Below the pieces are notes generated by a model that ran no database searches, was not told the DNA's origin, and worked only from the letters and a program-made list of their open reading frames with translations. Positions 1-7,300 of a DNA stretch of 12,362 nt are shown here, piece by piece. Position 1 is the stretch's first letter, and every line of letters begins with the position of its first letter. Source of the stretch: Candidatus Zixiibacteriota bacterium (GTDB lineage: Bacteria > Zixibacteria > MSB-5A5 > GN15 > FEB-12); contig JADFLZ010000031.1 in NCBI GenBank assembly GCA_022564135.1, positions 1 through 12,362 of the forward strand, written 5' to 3'. The translations under genes and the position numbers were made by a program.

Positions 1-2258
1 TCGACGGGCAGACTGTATATAATATCAAAGACCCTATCACTAATAATTTTTTCAGGCTGCGTGAACCGGAATACTGGCTGGCAGAGCAGCTTGATGGCGC
101 CAGTTCGCTTGAGTCTATAGCATCAGGCTTTCAAAACAAGTTTAAGCTCAATATTCAAACGAAAGATGTAGCAGCTTTTGTGGAGCAGCTCGATAAACTT
201 TTCTTTTTAGAAACCAACCGTTCCGAGCAGGAGATTTCCCGCGCCAGCTACCGGACCCGTAAAGAAGAATCACTCTTTTCCAGACTTCTGTTTATTAAGC
301 TAAAAGCGTTCGACCCGACCGGACTATTAAATGTTCTGGTAAAACTCTACCGGCCGTTTCACTCTCTTTTTTGGTTCATACTGTCAGCGCTGGTAATAAT
401 TGCCGGCGTGGTTTTATTTGCGGCCAACCAGAGCCAGTTTAGTTTTAGCTTATCTGCTATTTTCAATTTTGGCTCGATTATAGCAATCGTCATAGCGCTG
501 TTTATAATTGTCACCCTGCACGAATTTTCGCACGCTATTATCTGCCGCTATTTTGGGGGAGAGGTCAGAGAAATTGGTTTTCTGCTGATGTACTTTCAGC
601 CCTGTTTTTATTCAAATCTTTCCGACGCCTGGCTGTTTGAAAAAAAATCTCACCGCCTGGCAGTTACAGCCGCCGGTCCGTATTTTCAAATGATTCTGTT
701 TGCTCTGGCTGTTGCTGTCTGGCGGGTGACAATGATTGGAAGTTTTGTCAACGATATCGCCTATCTGATAATCCTGGTCACTTTTATAACTTTTCTGTTT
801 AATTTTAATCCGCTGATTAAACTCGATGGCTACTATCTTTTGTCTGACTGGCTGGATATCCCGAATCTCAGGTCAAAAGCATTTGCTTATATCGGGAATC
901 TATTCAAGAGAAGATTTCTGGGCTGGCCGATTGAAAAATTGGCAATAGCAGCCAGAGAGCGCAGAATCTTCTTCTGGTACGCTTTTTTGGCGCTTATTTA
1001 CTCGGGAGCATTGATCGGGTTTATTCTATATCTGGTCGGTTCTTTTCTAATAGCCCGATATGGCGGCGCAGGATTCCTGTTGCTGACAGCATTGTTATTT
1101 TTTAGCTTAAGAAAGAATATCGGCAGTCTCTTAAGCGGAACTGTCCAACACCTGATTTATATGAAAAATATATTCAAACAACCCGTGCGACTTCTAAAGT
1201 ACCTGACCGGTCTGGCCATTTTTGTAGTCGCCTTCTTCGTAATAGAGTTTCCCCATAGAGTCTCAGGTGAAGTCAGCATAAGACCGATCGTAGAGTTTAA
1301 TCTGAAATTAAATGAATTCGGGCTCTTAGAGAGCAAGCTGCATCGTGGCGGTGGCAGCCCCGAAAGCAAGTCCAGCTATCTGCAGATGGCTTCAACGGAT
1401 ATGGCTATATTGGAACTGGTGCCAAGAGTCAAGGACGGGCAGTTTGTCATACCGGGAGATACGCTGGCCACGCTGACCTCAAATCAGGTCTCAAACGACA
1501 TCCTGGGCGCAAATTCCGAGTTAGAGCGTCTGGAAGGCCTGCTGGCGCTTCTCAGGGCACCTCCCAAGAAAGAGCAAGTAGAAGAAGCCACTGCCCAGGT
1601 GCAGGCAGCCAAAACCAAAGCAGAGCAGCTCAAGCGCGATTTTGATCGTATAAACGAGCTTCTATCCAGAAAACTTGAAACCACAGCCAAGTTAGAATCT
1701 ACCAGCTCATCCCTGGAAATAGCTAAATCGGAGCTTTCTAATAAGAAAGCAGCGTTGGCGCTGCTCAAGTCCCCTCCCAGACCTGAAGAGGAAGTAGTTA
1801 TTCTGGCCGATATCAGCAAGCAGCAAGCCCGTCTGCAGTTCTTAAAAGAGCAGCTTGAGGCCCAGGTAATTATTGCCCCGATTGAAGGGATGATTTCTGC
1901 TATTCCCGGAAGTTCTAATCTGATGTCGATTGTGGACAATCGGCAGATAGAAATTCTGGTTCCTGTCTCTGATTTCGATATTCACCTGATTGAGCTTAAT
2001 ATGCCGGTAATGCTAAAAGTTCGCTCCTGTCCCGATAAAGTCTTTACCGGGAAAGTGGTTCACATTCCAAGAGAGGCCACACGGCTTGATAACCGGGCTT
2101 TTTTTATGGTTTCAGTTGTAGCCGAAAACGAGGCTGATTTGCTCTATAACGGGATGACAGGCTATGCCAAGATAGAAATAGGCCGCAGGTCTTTGTATTA
2201 TTTGTCCTTGCGCAAGGTTTCATCGTTTATCAGGGTCGAGTTTTGGTCCTGGTGGTAA
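1..2258 (+). CDS. PqqD-like / M50 zinc metallopeptidase / HlyD-type membrane-fusion protein (5' end outside window)
   Basis: The frame is open from the left edge (first whole codon at base 3), so the GTG at 180 is internal; 751 residues are visible. The first 70 or so (EPEYWLAEQLDG onward, with helices ending in FVEQLDKLFFLE) look like a PqqD-type leader-binding domain. Membrane segments follow, with the M50 metal site: HEFSH at bases 519-533 (visible residues 173-177) and NPLIKLDGYY, whose Asp (base 825) is the expected third zinc ligand. After further membrane helices comes an HlyD/RND-type periplasmic part: a coiled-coil hairpin (about bases 1500-1860), then a lipoyl/barrel region (IIAPIEGMISAIPG). 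It ends in FIRVEFWSWW, which looks like a natural terminus. M50 proteins of this build, such as YydH of the Bacillus yyd cluster, accompany ribosomally made peptides. Processing and export of the peptide at 2458 is inferred. A role in general envelope transport is the alternative. Confidence 0.88.
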   Translation, partial: DGQTVYNIKDPITNNFFRLREPEYWLAEQLDGASSLESIASGFQNKFKLNIQTKDVAAFVEQLDKLFFLETNRSEQEISRASYRTRKEESLFSRLLFIKLKAFDPTGLLNVLVKLYRPFHSLFWFILSALVIIAGVVLFAANQSQFSFSLSAIFNFGSIIAIVIALFIIVTLHEFSHAIICRYFGGEVREIGFLLMYFQPCFYSNLSDAWLFEKKSHRLAVTAAGPYFQMILFALAVAVWRVTMIGSFVNDIAYLIILVTFITFLFNFNPLIKLDGYYLLSDWLDIPNLRSKAFAYIGNLFKRRFLGWPIEKLAIAARERRIFFWYAFLALIYSGALIGFILYLVGSFLIARYGGAGFLLLTALLFFSLRKNIGSLLSGTVQHLIYMKNIFKQPVRLLKYLTGLAIFVVAFFVIEFPHRVSGEVSIRPIVEFNLKLNEFGLLESKLHRGGGSPESKSSYLQMASTDMAILELVPRVKDGQFVIPGDTLATLTSNQVSNDILGANSELERLEGLLALLRAPPKKEQVEEATAQVQAAKTKAEQLKRDFDRINELLSRKLETTAKLESTSSSLEIAKSELSNKKAALALLKSPPRPEEEVVILADISKQQARLQFLKEQLEAQVIIAPIEGMISAIPGSSNLMSIVDNRQIEILVPVSDFDIHLIELNMPVMLKVRSCPDKVFTGKVVHIPREATRLDNRAFFMVSVVAENEADLLYNGMTGYAKIEIGRRSLYYLSLRKVSSFIRVEFWSWW

Positions 2259-2265
2259 GCTGCAA

Positions 2266-2308
2266 TGCGGAAAACTTTTCCAGTTGAAACAATCCAACTA
2301 TTTTCGCA
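2266..2308 (+). other. Interrupted stem-loop downstream of the M50/HlyD gene
   Basis: Just after the stop codon, TGCGGAAAA (2266-2274) can pair with TTTTCGCA (2301-2308) with one bulged G, and AGTTG (2282-2286) with CAACT (2295-2299) inside it. No T-run follows, so it is not a standard intrinsic terminator. It could stabilise the 3' end of the mRNA or be chance. The rest of the gap up to 2336 is AT-rich with nothing else recognised. Confidence 0.3.
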
Positions 2309-2336
2309 TCACATTGTAATTAAATTAAAGACTAAA

Positions 2337-2366
2337 AATTCTCTTGACGAAATTTATTAGAGAATT
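2337..2366. promoter_or_regulatory. Inverted repeat over the promoter, possible operator
   Basis: AATTCTCT (2337-2344) and AGAGAATT (2359-2366) are exact reverse complements with 14 bases between them. The left arm touches the first base of the -35 box and the right arm touches the first base of the -10 box. The arm centres are 22 bases apart, about two helical turns, which suits a dimeric regulator on one face of the DNA. No regulator is encoded nearby, so its identity is unknown. The arms are AT-rich, and chance is possible. Confidence 0.4.
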
Positions 2367-2371
2367 ATATT
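2344..2371 (+). promoter_or_regulatory. Sigma70-like promoter of the small peptide gene
   Basis: TTGACG (2344-2349) and TATATT (2366-2371) each match the sigma70 consensus at five of six positions and are 16 bases apart in AT-rich DNA. Transcription would start near 2378, giving a leader of about 80 bases before the ATG at 2458. Because a strong terminator lies at 2565-2600, the peptide gene would have its own transcript of about 220 bases, separate from the upstream M50/HlyD gene. This would let the peptide be made in excess over its processing proteins. Confidence 0.6.
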
Positions 2372-2440
2372 TAGCCCGGATCGTAATTGGATGTCGTAAA
2401 CTTATTCTTCGGCTGAATGACTAGCGGAGAATGAACTAAT

Positions 2441-2449
2441 AAAGGAGGT
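2441..2449 (+). promoter_or_regulatory. Strong ribosome binding site of the small peptide gene
   Basis: AAAGGAGGT is a near-perfect complement of the 16S rRNA tail and lies 8 bases before the ATG at 2458, the ideal distance. It is by far the best ribosome site in the window; the large genes here have weak or unclear ones. This is the main evidence that the 23-codon frame is translated. Confidence 0.85.
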
Positions 2450-2457
2450 GGCTCGGA

Positions 2458-2529
2458 ATGATTGACTACAAACTGACCGTCGAAGTTCTTGAAGCTCGTA
2501 TTGCTCCCATAGGCTGGAGCATTGACTGA
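2458..2529 (+). CDS. Candidate precursor peptide of a RiPP-like system (23 residues)
   Basis: The frame starts at ATG 2458 and ends at TGA 2527-2529. It reads MIDYKLTVEVLEARIAP followed by IGWSID. It has a near-perfect Shine-Dalgarno site at 8 bases, its own promoter and a strong terminator, so it is almost certainly an expressed unit. Residues 2-14 are amphipathic and rich in charge (YKLTVEVLEAR), as in leader peptides bound by PqqD-type domains. The short tail after the Ala-Pro at 16-17 holds Gly, Trp and Ser and would be the core. There is no Cys, so a lanthipeptide or sactipeptide type is unlikely. The length is close to that of PqqA, the PQQ precursor. The partner would be the M50/HlyD protein upstream; no modifying enzyme is in the window. 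I recognise no named family. An exported unmodified signal peptide or a regulatory leader peptide are the alternatives. Confidence 0.7.
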   Translation: MIDYKLTVEVLEARIAPIGWSID

Positions 2530-2558
2530 GAACTAGTTCGGTTTTGAACGATTAGTTC
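2530..2558 (+). other. Bulged hairpin right after the peptide stop codon
   Basis: GAACTA (2530-2535) pairs with TAGTTC (2553-2558), and GTTC (2536-2539) with GAAC (2546-2549). The loop is GGTTTT and there is a 3-base bulge on the 3' side. The left arm GAACTAGTTC (2530-2539) is itself a perfect palindrome. No T-run follows. The hairpin lies between the stop codon and the terminator and could protect the short mRNA or take part in alternative pairing with 2432-2440. Confidence 0.45.
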
Positions 2559-2564
2559 ACTTGT

Positions 2565-2600
2565 AAGGCAGGCGTGGTTCATACGCCTGCCTTTTCTTTT
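2565..2600 (+). terminator. Intrinsic terminator of the peptide gene
   Basis: A perfect 11-bp stem, AAGGCAGGCGT (2565-2575) with ACGCCTGCCTT (2583-2593), has a 7-base loop and runs into TTTTCTTTT. It works on the plus strand only, as the other side has no T-run. The stop codon of the convergent kinase gene lies in the loop and stem (2579-2581), and that gene's last codons (K-A-G-V) form the 3' arm. It stops peptide transcription from running into the kinase gene as antisense RNA. Confidence 0.88.
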
Positions 2601-5536
2601 CTGGCAATCTTTTGCCCCAGCAGCTTTATACCATCTGTCATACTTTTTATCTTAGGTTTGTTCATCAGTATTTGAATATCATCAGAGTTTTTCAAATGTT
2701 TGGCCAGCTCTTTGCAAATTGACAAGGCTTCTTTGAAATGCTTGTAAGATTCTTCATAAGCGCTCTGCCTGAAGGCTATGCTGCCTAGTATTGATAGAAT
2801 GCTGACCTGTTCGTCAAGCAGTCCCGAAGAGCGGGCGATGTTCCCGGCAGTATTTAAGATTGCTTTGGCTTTGCTCTGCTCATCCATTTCAAGATAAATT
2901 TCTGCAGTTGTAGCCATCAGCCCCGGCAGCTCGATATCTTCCTGCAGCTCTTCAATATTTTGCAACTGTTCTTCTATCAGGCTGACAGATTTTTCCGGTT
3001 CATTGTAATCAAGAAGAAATTGGGCATGGTAGAACTCAAGCAGCAGGTTTTCTCTGTCTAAATTTAATTCTTTGGTTAAGGTACGTGCCCGACTCAAATG
3101 TTCTGACTCGTCTGTTGTTCTTAATAAAACCAGCAAGGCCGAGAGCTCTTCGGATTTTGCTTTTACTTGCCGGGCCTTGTTTAGAGCTTCGGAAGCGAGT
3201 TCTGAGGCTGCTTTACTGTCGCCAATCTGACAGCGCAGCTCCGCCCGGTAAATCATTAACCGGATTTCCAGGACTTTATCGTTTATCTCTTCGACAATTG
3301 TTTCTGTCTGATTATAGCATTCATCAGCGTCATGGTAGCGTCCCAATCTTGATAAAATATTTCCCATGCTGCTTTTAAAATGTGCCGTATGCGGTTTCAT
3401 GTTAAGCTCGGATGCTAATTCTAGGCCTTCTTTGACGAACTCGATCGACTCTGATAAGCGGCCGGTTCTTACCGTGACTTCCGACAAATTCCATAAGTTT
3501 GAGAGCAATTCTTTCTTACTGCCTATCCGGCGATTTATCTCAACTGCTTCTTTCAGATAGTTTACTGATTGCGATAAATTGCCGCTCAGCTGATGAGCAT
3601 AGCCAAGATTGTTCAAAGTCCTGGCAATATCTCCCTGCTCTCCGAGCTCTCTTTTTATTTTAAGCGAGATATTCAGCAGCCAGACTGTTCGGCTGAGCCT
3701 GCCCATCATGCCGTAAATAGAGCCGATATTGTGAAGTGTCGTGGAAGCGTCAGAAACAGCATTCAATTTTCTTTGTATGTGCAGAGCCTGACGGTAGTAC
3801 TTGATGGATTCCGGAAGTCTTGAAGCTACACAATAAAGACTGCCCATATCTTTGGTCGTTATCGAAATTTCCAGTTCGTCATTTTCACGGCTATAGATGA
3901 CCATCGCTTTGTTCAGAAATTCAATGCCGGAATCGAATTCTTGTCTGGATTTTTGTATTCTGCCGAGATTGCGGTAAACTTCGGCCAAAAGTTTGTCTTC
4001 GGGTTTGTCCCGGTAAAGTTCTACGATATTTTGATAAGCCCGGGTCGCTTCGTCTGCCAGACCGCTGTTTCTTAAAAAATCCCCTTTGATCATTTGCAGT
4101 CTGATGGTGTCAAATTCGGTTTTTCTTGAGTGGGCGAAATCAACCAGGCGGTCAATAAGCTGCAGGCTTCTTTCTATTTCATAAGCGTCGACTGCGCTCT
4201 CGGCGAATATCTGTGCATGGAAACAGGCTTCGTCAAGCTTACCGGCTTTCAGATACAATTTTGCGGTCAGTTCCGGGCGTCCTTTAGTCAGTGAATCCCC
4301 AGCCGCTTTTAGTGACATCCGCCTGATAAAGGCATTGCTTAACAGGCTTTGAAAGAGGGTAGAGGTCCCCGGAGGGATATCATTTCCGGATTCTCTTTCG
4401 CTGGTTATGGCTGAAGCTACTATCTCTTTTTTTAGTGCGAATTTTGAATTGGAAAAAAATGCTAGTGCCTGCCGGCGAAGTCTGGCCGGCCAATAGATTC
4501 TTGAAGCGAAAGAAAACAGGCCGCTTTTATATTCGAGATTATTTCTGTCAAAGTTTGCTCTAAGTATAAGTCTCAGTCTGTCTTTATTTTTTCCTGTAAC
4601 ATCTTCGAGAAATTCGGTCTGTCTGATATTTATATCCAGAAACGATAAGGCTTGCTGATAGCTGTCGGCATGTTTCACAAGCAACGAGGGAGACAAAACT
4701 TTTCTAAAGGGATACGGACACCCGAGATTTTCTAATTCCTGACAGACAGACCAGGCAGTTTCCGGGCGCTCCGAAAATTCTTTTGACAGCAACCTGTCTA
4801 TTAAATCTGAGAACTGAGCCGGCAGGTCATTTCTGTAATCGGAAACGGGCGGGGGAATTTCTTCACGCACCCGGCTTTCGATTCTGACCGGGTCTGACTC
4901 TTCATTAATAAACGGGTGAAAGCCCGTAGCCAGCTGGTAAGCTATAACGCCCAGAGAAAACAGGTCGGATCTGTGAGAGATGGTCGAGCCGGCCATAGTT
5001 TCCGGAGCGGCATAGCCGATAGTGCCGTGACCAACCCTGGCAGATTCCGGCTCAGATTCTCTTTTGCTTAAGCCAAAATCTGATAACTTTAGAAAGAATA
5101 ATTTGTCGCCGCTAATCAGCGATCTGTCTGCCGGGAGAAAGATATTATTTGGTTTTAAGTCGCAATGAATTAATCCAACGACACGCAAGAATTCCAGGTC
5201 AATAGAAATTGCAGAAATCAAATTGAGCAGAGTTTTGAAATTATTAACTTTGCCAATTTTGTCCAGCGTCTCTCCGTGGCAGAGTTCCAGCAGCAGATAG
5301 GGGGGAGTTTTTGAAAACGAATGAATCTGTACGATACCCGGGAAGCGGATTTCTCCGACCAGATCGTTTTCCCGCTGAGCAGTTTTCTGAAAATCTGCAA
5401 GCGCATGTTCCTGTTCATCCAGGGGGTATTTGAGCGCAACATCCCGGTTTAGCTGTTTTGAGAAGGCTCTTGCTACTAAGGCCGTTCCGCCTTCTCCCAG
5501 CTGACGACCAACTGTCAGCCCGGGTATATTTATCAT
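2579..5536 (-). CDS. Hanks-type Ser/Thr protein kinase with C-terminal TPR array (985 aa)
   Basis: The N-terminal 270 residues form a complete kinase domain: glycine loop LGEGGTAL (13-20), Lys36 in VALK, catalytic HCDLKPNN (124-131; Asp126, Asn131), DFG (153-155), APE (177-179) and SDLFSLGVIAYQLATG. The usual HRD Arg is Cys, so it is a non-RD kinase, possibly not controlled by activation-loop phosphorylation. From about residue 430 to the end there are TPR-like helix pairs about 40 residues apart (for example YRNLGRIQKSRQEFDSGIEF and LNNLGYAHQLSGNLSQSVNY), as in LGN/kinesin-light-chain repeats. These should bind partner proteins. There is no membrane segment, so it is cytoplasmic. The start has no clear ribosome site (only pyrimidine-rich CCTCTCT before the ATG), which suggests coupling to the histidine kinase 18 bases upstream. 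Substrates are unknown. Confidence 0.93.
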   Translation of the reverse strand: MINIPGLTVGRQLGEGGTALVARAFSKQLNRDVALKYPLDEQEHALADFQKTAQRENDLVGEIRFPGIVQIHSFSKTPPYLLLELCHGETLDKIGKVNNFKTLLNLISAISIDLEFLRVVGLIHCDLKPNNIFLPADRSLISGDKLFFLKLSDFGLSKRESEPESARVGHGTIGYAAPETMAGSTISHRSDLFSLGVIAYQLATGFHPFINEESDPVRIESRVREEIPPPVSDYRNDLPAQFSDLIDRLLSKEFSERPETAWSVCQELENLGCPYPFRKVLSPSLLVKHADSYQQALSFLDINIRQTEFLEDVTGKNKDRLRLILRANFDRNNLEYKSGLFSFASRIYWPARLRRQALAFFSNSKFALKKEIVASAITSERESGNDIPPGTSTLFQSLLSNAFIRRMSLKAAGDSLTKGRPELTAKLYLKAGKLDEACFHAQIFAESAVDAYEIERSLQLIDRLVDFAHSRKTEFDTIRLQMIKGDFLRNSGLADEATRAYQNIVELYRDKPEDKLLAEVYRNLGRIQKSRQEFDSGIEFLNKAMVIYSRENDELEISITTKDMGSLYCVASRLPESIKYYRQALHIQRKLNAVSDASTTLHNIGSIYGMMGRLSRTVWLLNISLKIKRELGEQGDIARTLNNLGYAHQLSGNLSQSVNYLKEAVEINRRIGSKKELLSNLWNLSEVTVRTGRLSESIEFVKEGLELASELNMKPHTAHFKSSMGNILSRLGRYHDADECYNQTETIVEEINDKVLEIRLMIYRAELRCQIGDSKAASELASEALNKARQVKAKSEELSALLVLLRTTDESEHLSRARTLTKELNLDRENLLLEFYHAQFLLDYNEPEKSVSLIEEQLQNIEELQEDIELPGLMATTAEIYLEMDEQSKAKAILNTAGNIARSSGLLDEQVSILSILGSIAFRQSAYEESYKHFKEALSICKELAKHLKNSDDIQILMNKPKIKSMTDGIKLLGQKIARKEKAGV

Positions 5537-5554
5537 AGAGAGGTTTCCGTTAAT

Positions 5555-7300
5555 CTATTTACGTTGCTGCCTGGGCAGGCTGATTGCAAATGTTGTACCT
5601 TCGCCTGGTTTTGACTCGGGGACAATCTTACCCTGATGCTGCTCAATTATCTTCTGGCAATTCACCAGGCCCAGTCCGTGACCGTTCTTCTTGGTGGTGA
5701 AATGCAGCGAGAAAAGCTTCTTCATCGTTTCTTTTGACATGCCAATGCCGTTATCAGAGATTTCTAAAGTTATTTTTTCGCTGGCCTTGATATAGTTCGC
5801 TTTTATAGTCAGCTCCCGTTTATAGGTGTTGCCGGCTTTTTGTTCTGCCAGCGCCCGTTCTTCGGTTGCATCGGCGCCGTTATTTAAGAGATTCATCAAG
5901 ACCTGCTGAATCTGTCCTACATCCATTTCAATATTGGGAATGTCGTGAGCTATATCCAGAGAGAAGTTTATACTCTTAAATCTTGGCTGCACCCGCAGAG
6001 AAAACAGGAGATCTTCAATCAAGTGCTTCATGTTATAGCTGACATATTCTGTTTCTGGTTTTGAGAAATCCATCATGCTGTCGACGAAACGCTTAATCTT
6101 AAAGACATTGTCGACAATCGAACTGGCGTTGAATTTGGCCTTGTCATAACTTTTCTTTTCAACATTCATTGACAACAGCTCGGCGTTGTTGGAAGCGATA
6201 GCCAGGTAGTTATTAAGTTCATGTGCTATCGAGGCCGCCATTTCTCCTTTGGCCACCAGCTTTTCAGACAGGATGACGTACTTTTCCATTATGACTTTTT
6301 CTGTGGTATCTTCAATAGTCATGACTATGCCATCTCCGCCGCCGGGCAGGTGCGAGATAGGCGAGATCTTGATAGACAGGGCTTTTTCATCGTAGCCGGT
6401 ATTATGGAAATATCTGGACTCTGAGAAATCTTCGTTGCTCGATAAAACGGTTTCAATCATGAACTGCCAGCGAGGTTTCTCTTTTTCGGGCAGTATGTCA
6501 AGGAAAGCTGTGCCTTTAGAGTCGTCTCCGCCGAATTTTATCTGGCTTTTATTCAGTTCTAAAATTTCCAGTGCTACTGAGTTTATTTTAGAAATACAAG
6601 CGTTGCTGTCTAAGACAACCAGGCCGATAGGTGATTTTTCAATTACCGATTCGTTATAGCGCTGCATTACCAGCAGTGATTCATAGATTTCTGCATTGTG
6701 AAGCGCGTTTGAGACCATTTGACCGTAAAGTTCGAAAATGTAAAGGTCGGATTTGAGAAACATCCGGGTCTCTATGGAATTATCCAGATAGATAATACCG
6801 ATAACTTTTTCTTTTATAATTACAGGAACGCACATAATTGAATGCAAATGCATCTCTATGATTGATTTTTGCTGAGCGTACTTCTTATCAGAAAGGGCAT
6901 CGGAAATGTATTTTGATTTTCCTGTCCGGGCGACTTCGTATGCAATAGAGTTCGATATCTGAAAGTCATCCTGATTCATTTCTTCTTTACAAAGATTGAA
7001 AGCGCAGCGGGTCTGAAGTTCACCTTTTTCGTCCAGCAGCATAATCAAACCGCGTTCTGCTTTCATCAGCTCGATGGCTTTGTGCATTACGATCTGAAGA
7101 ACGTCGTCCAAAACAAGAGATGAATTAGTTGCCAGAGATACCTCCAGCAGCGCCCTGAGGTCATGCATGTTTTTGCCGGGCTCTGTCGCTTCGTCACTGA
7201 TACGCGGATTGGTCTCGGCGACCTGTTCTAAGGTAGCCTCTAAATCCGCGAAAATCTCTGTCGGACCTGTGTCAAGTTCTGTTCTATCTTTGGTTTTCAT
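5555..7300 (-). CDS. Soluble GAF-PAS sensor histidine kinase (581 aa)
   Basis: Domains in order are: an N-terminal linker; GAF (about 50-205, LLEVSLATNSSLVLDDVLQI onward); PAS (about 215-335, ending VMTIEDTTEK, typical of a PAS end); the HisKA dimerisation helix with H-box SIAHELNNYLA (phospho-acceptor His360); and HATPase_c (about 455-578) with N-box QVLMNLLNNGADA, G1 DNGIGM and G2 GHGLGL. No transmembrane segment or signal peptide is seen, so it senses a cytoplasmic ligand or state. It lacks a receiver domain and no response regulator is nearby, so its output is unknown; the Ser/Thr kinase 18 bases downstream is the natural candidate partner. The ATG at 7300 gives a compact N-terminus, though the ribosome site is weak (only GGCGG next to the start). 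Confidence 0.93.
   Translation of the reverse strand: MKTKDRTELDTGPTEIFADLEATLEQVAETNPRISDEATEPGKNMHDLRALLEVSLATNSSLVLDDVLQIVMHKAIELMKAERGLIMLLDEKGELQTRCAFNLCKEEMNQDDFQISNSIAYEVARTGKSKYISDALSDKKYAQQKSIIEMHLHSIMCVPVIIKEKVIGIIYLDNSIETRMFLKSDLYIFELYGQMVSNALHNAEIYESLLVMQRYNESVIEKSPIGLVVLDSNACISKINSVALEILELNKSQIKFGGDDSKGTAFLDILPEKEKPRWQFMIETVLSSNEDFSESRYFHNTGYDEKALSIKISPISHLPGGGDGIVMTIEDTTEKVIMEKYVILSEKLVAKGEMAASIAHELNNYLAIASNNAELLSMNVEKKSYDKAKFNASSIVDNVFKIKRFVDSMMDFSKPETEYVSYNMKHLIEDLLFSLRVQPRFKSINFSLDIAHDIPNIEMDVGQIQQVLMNLLNNGADATEERALAEQKAGNTYKRELTIKANYIKASEKITLEISDNGIGMSKETMKKLFSLHFTTKKNGHGLGLVNCQKIIEQHQGKIVPESKPGEGTTFAISLPRQQRK

Noticed and set aside
180..182. GTG at 180 as the start of the M50/HlyD gene.
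   Set aside because: The frame continues open to the left edge with protein-like sequence matching a PqqD-like domain, and there is no ribosome site before 180.
2265..2360. A 31-codon frame starting at ATG 2265, just after the M50/HlyD gene.
   Set aside because: It has no good ribosome site, runs through the AT-rich promoter region and overlaps the -35 box and inverted repeat, and its product shows no leader-like or other recognised features.
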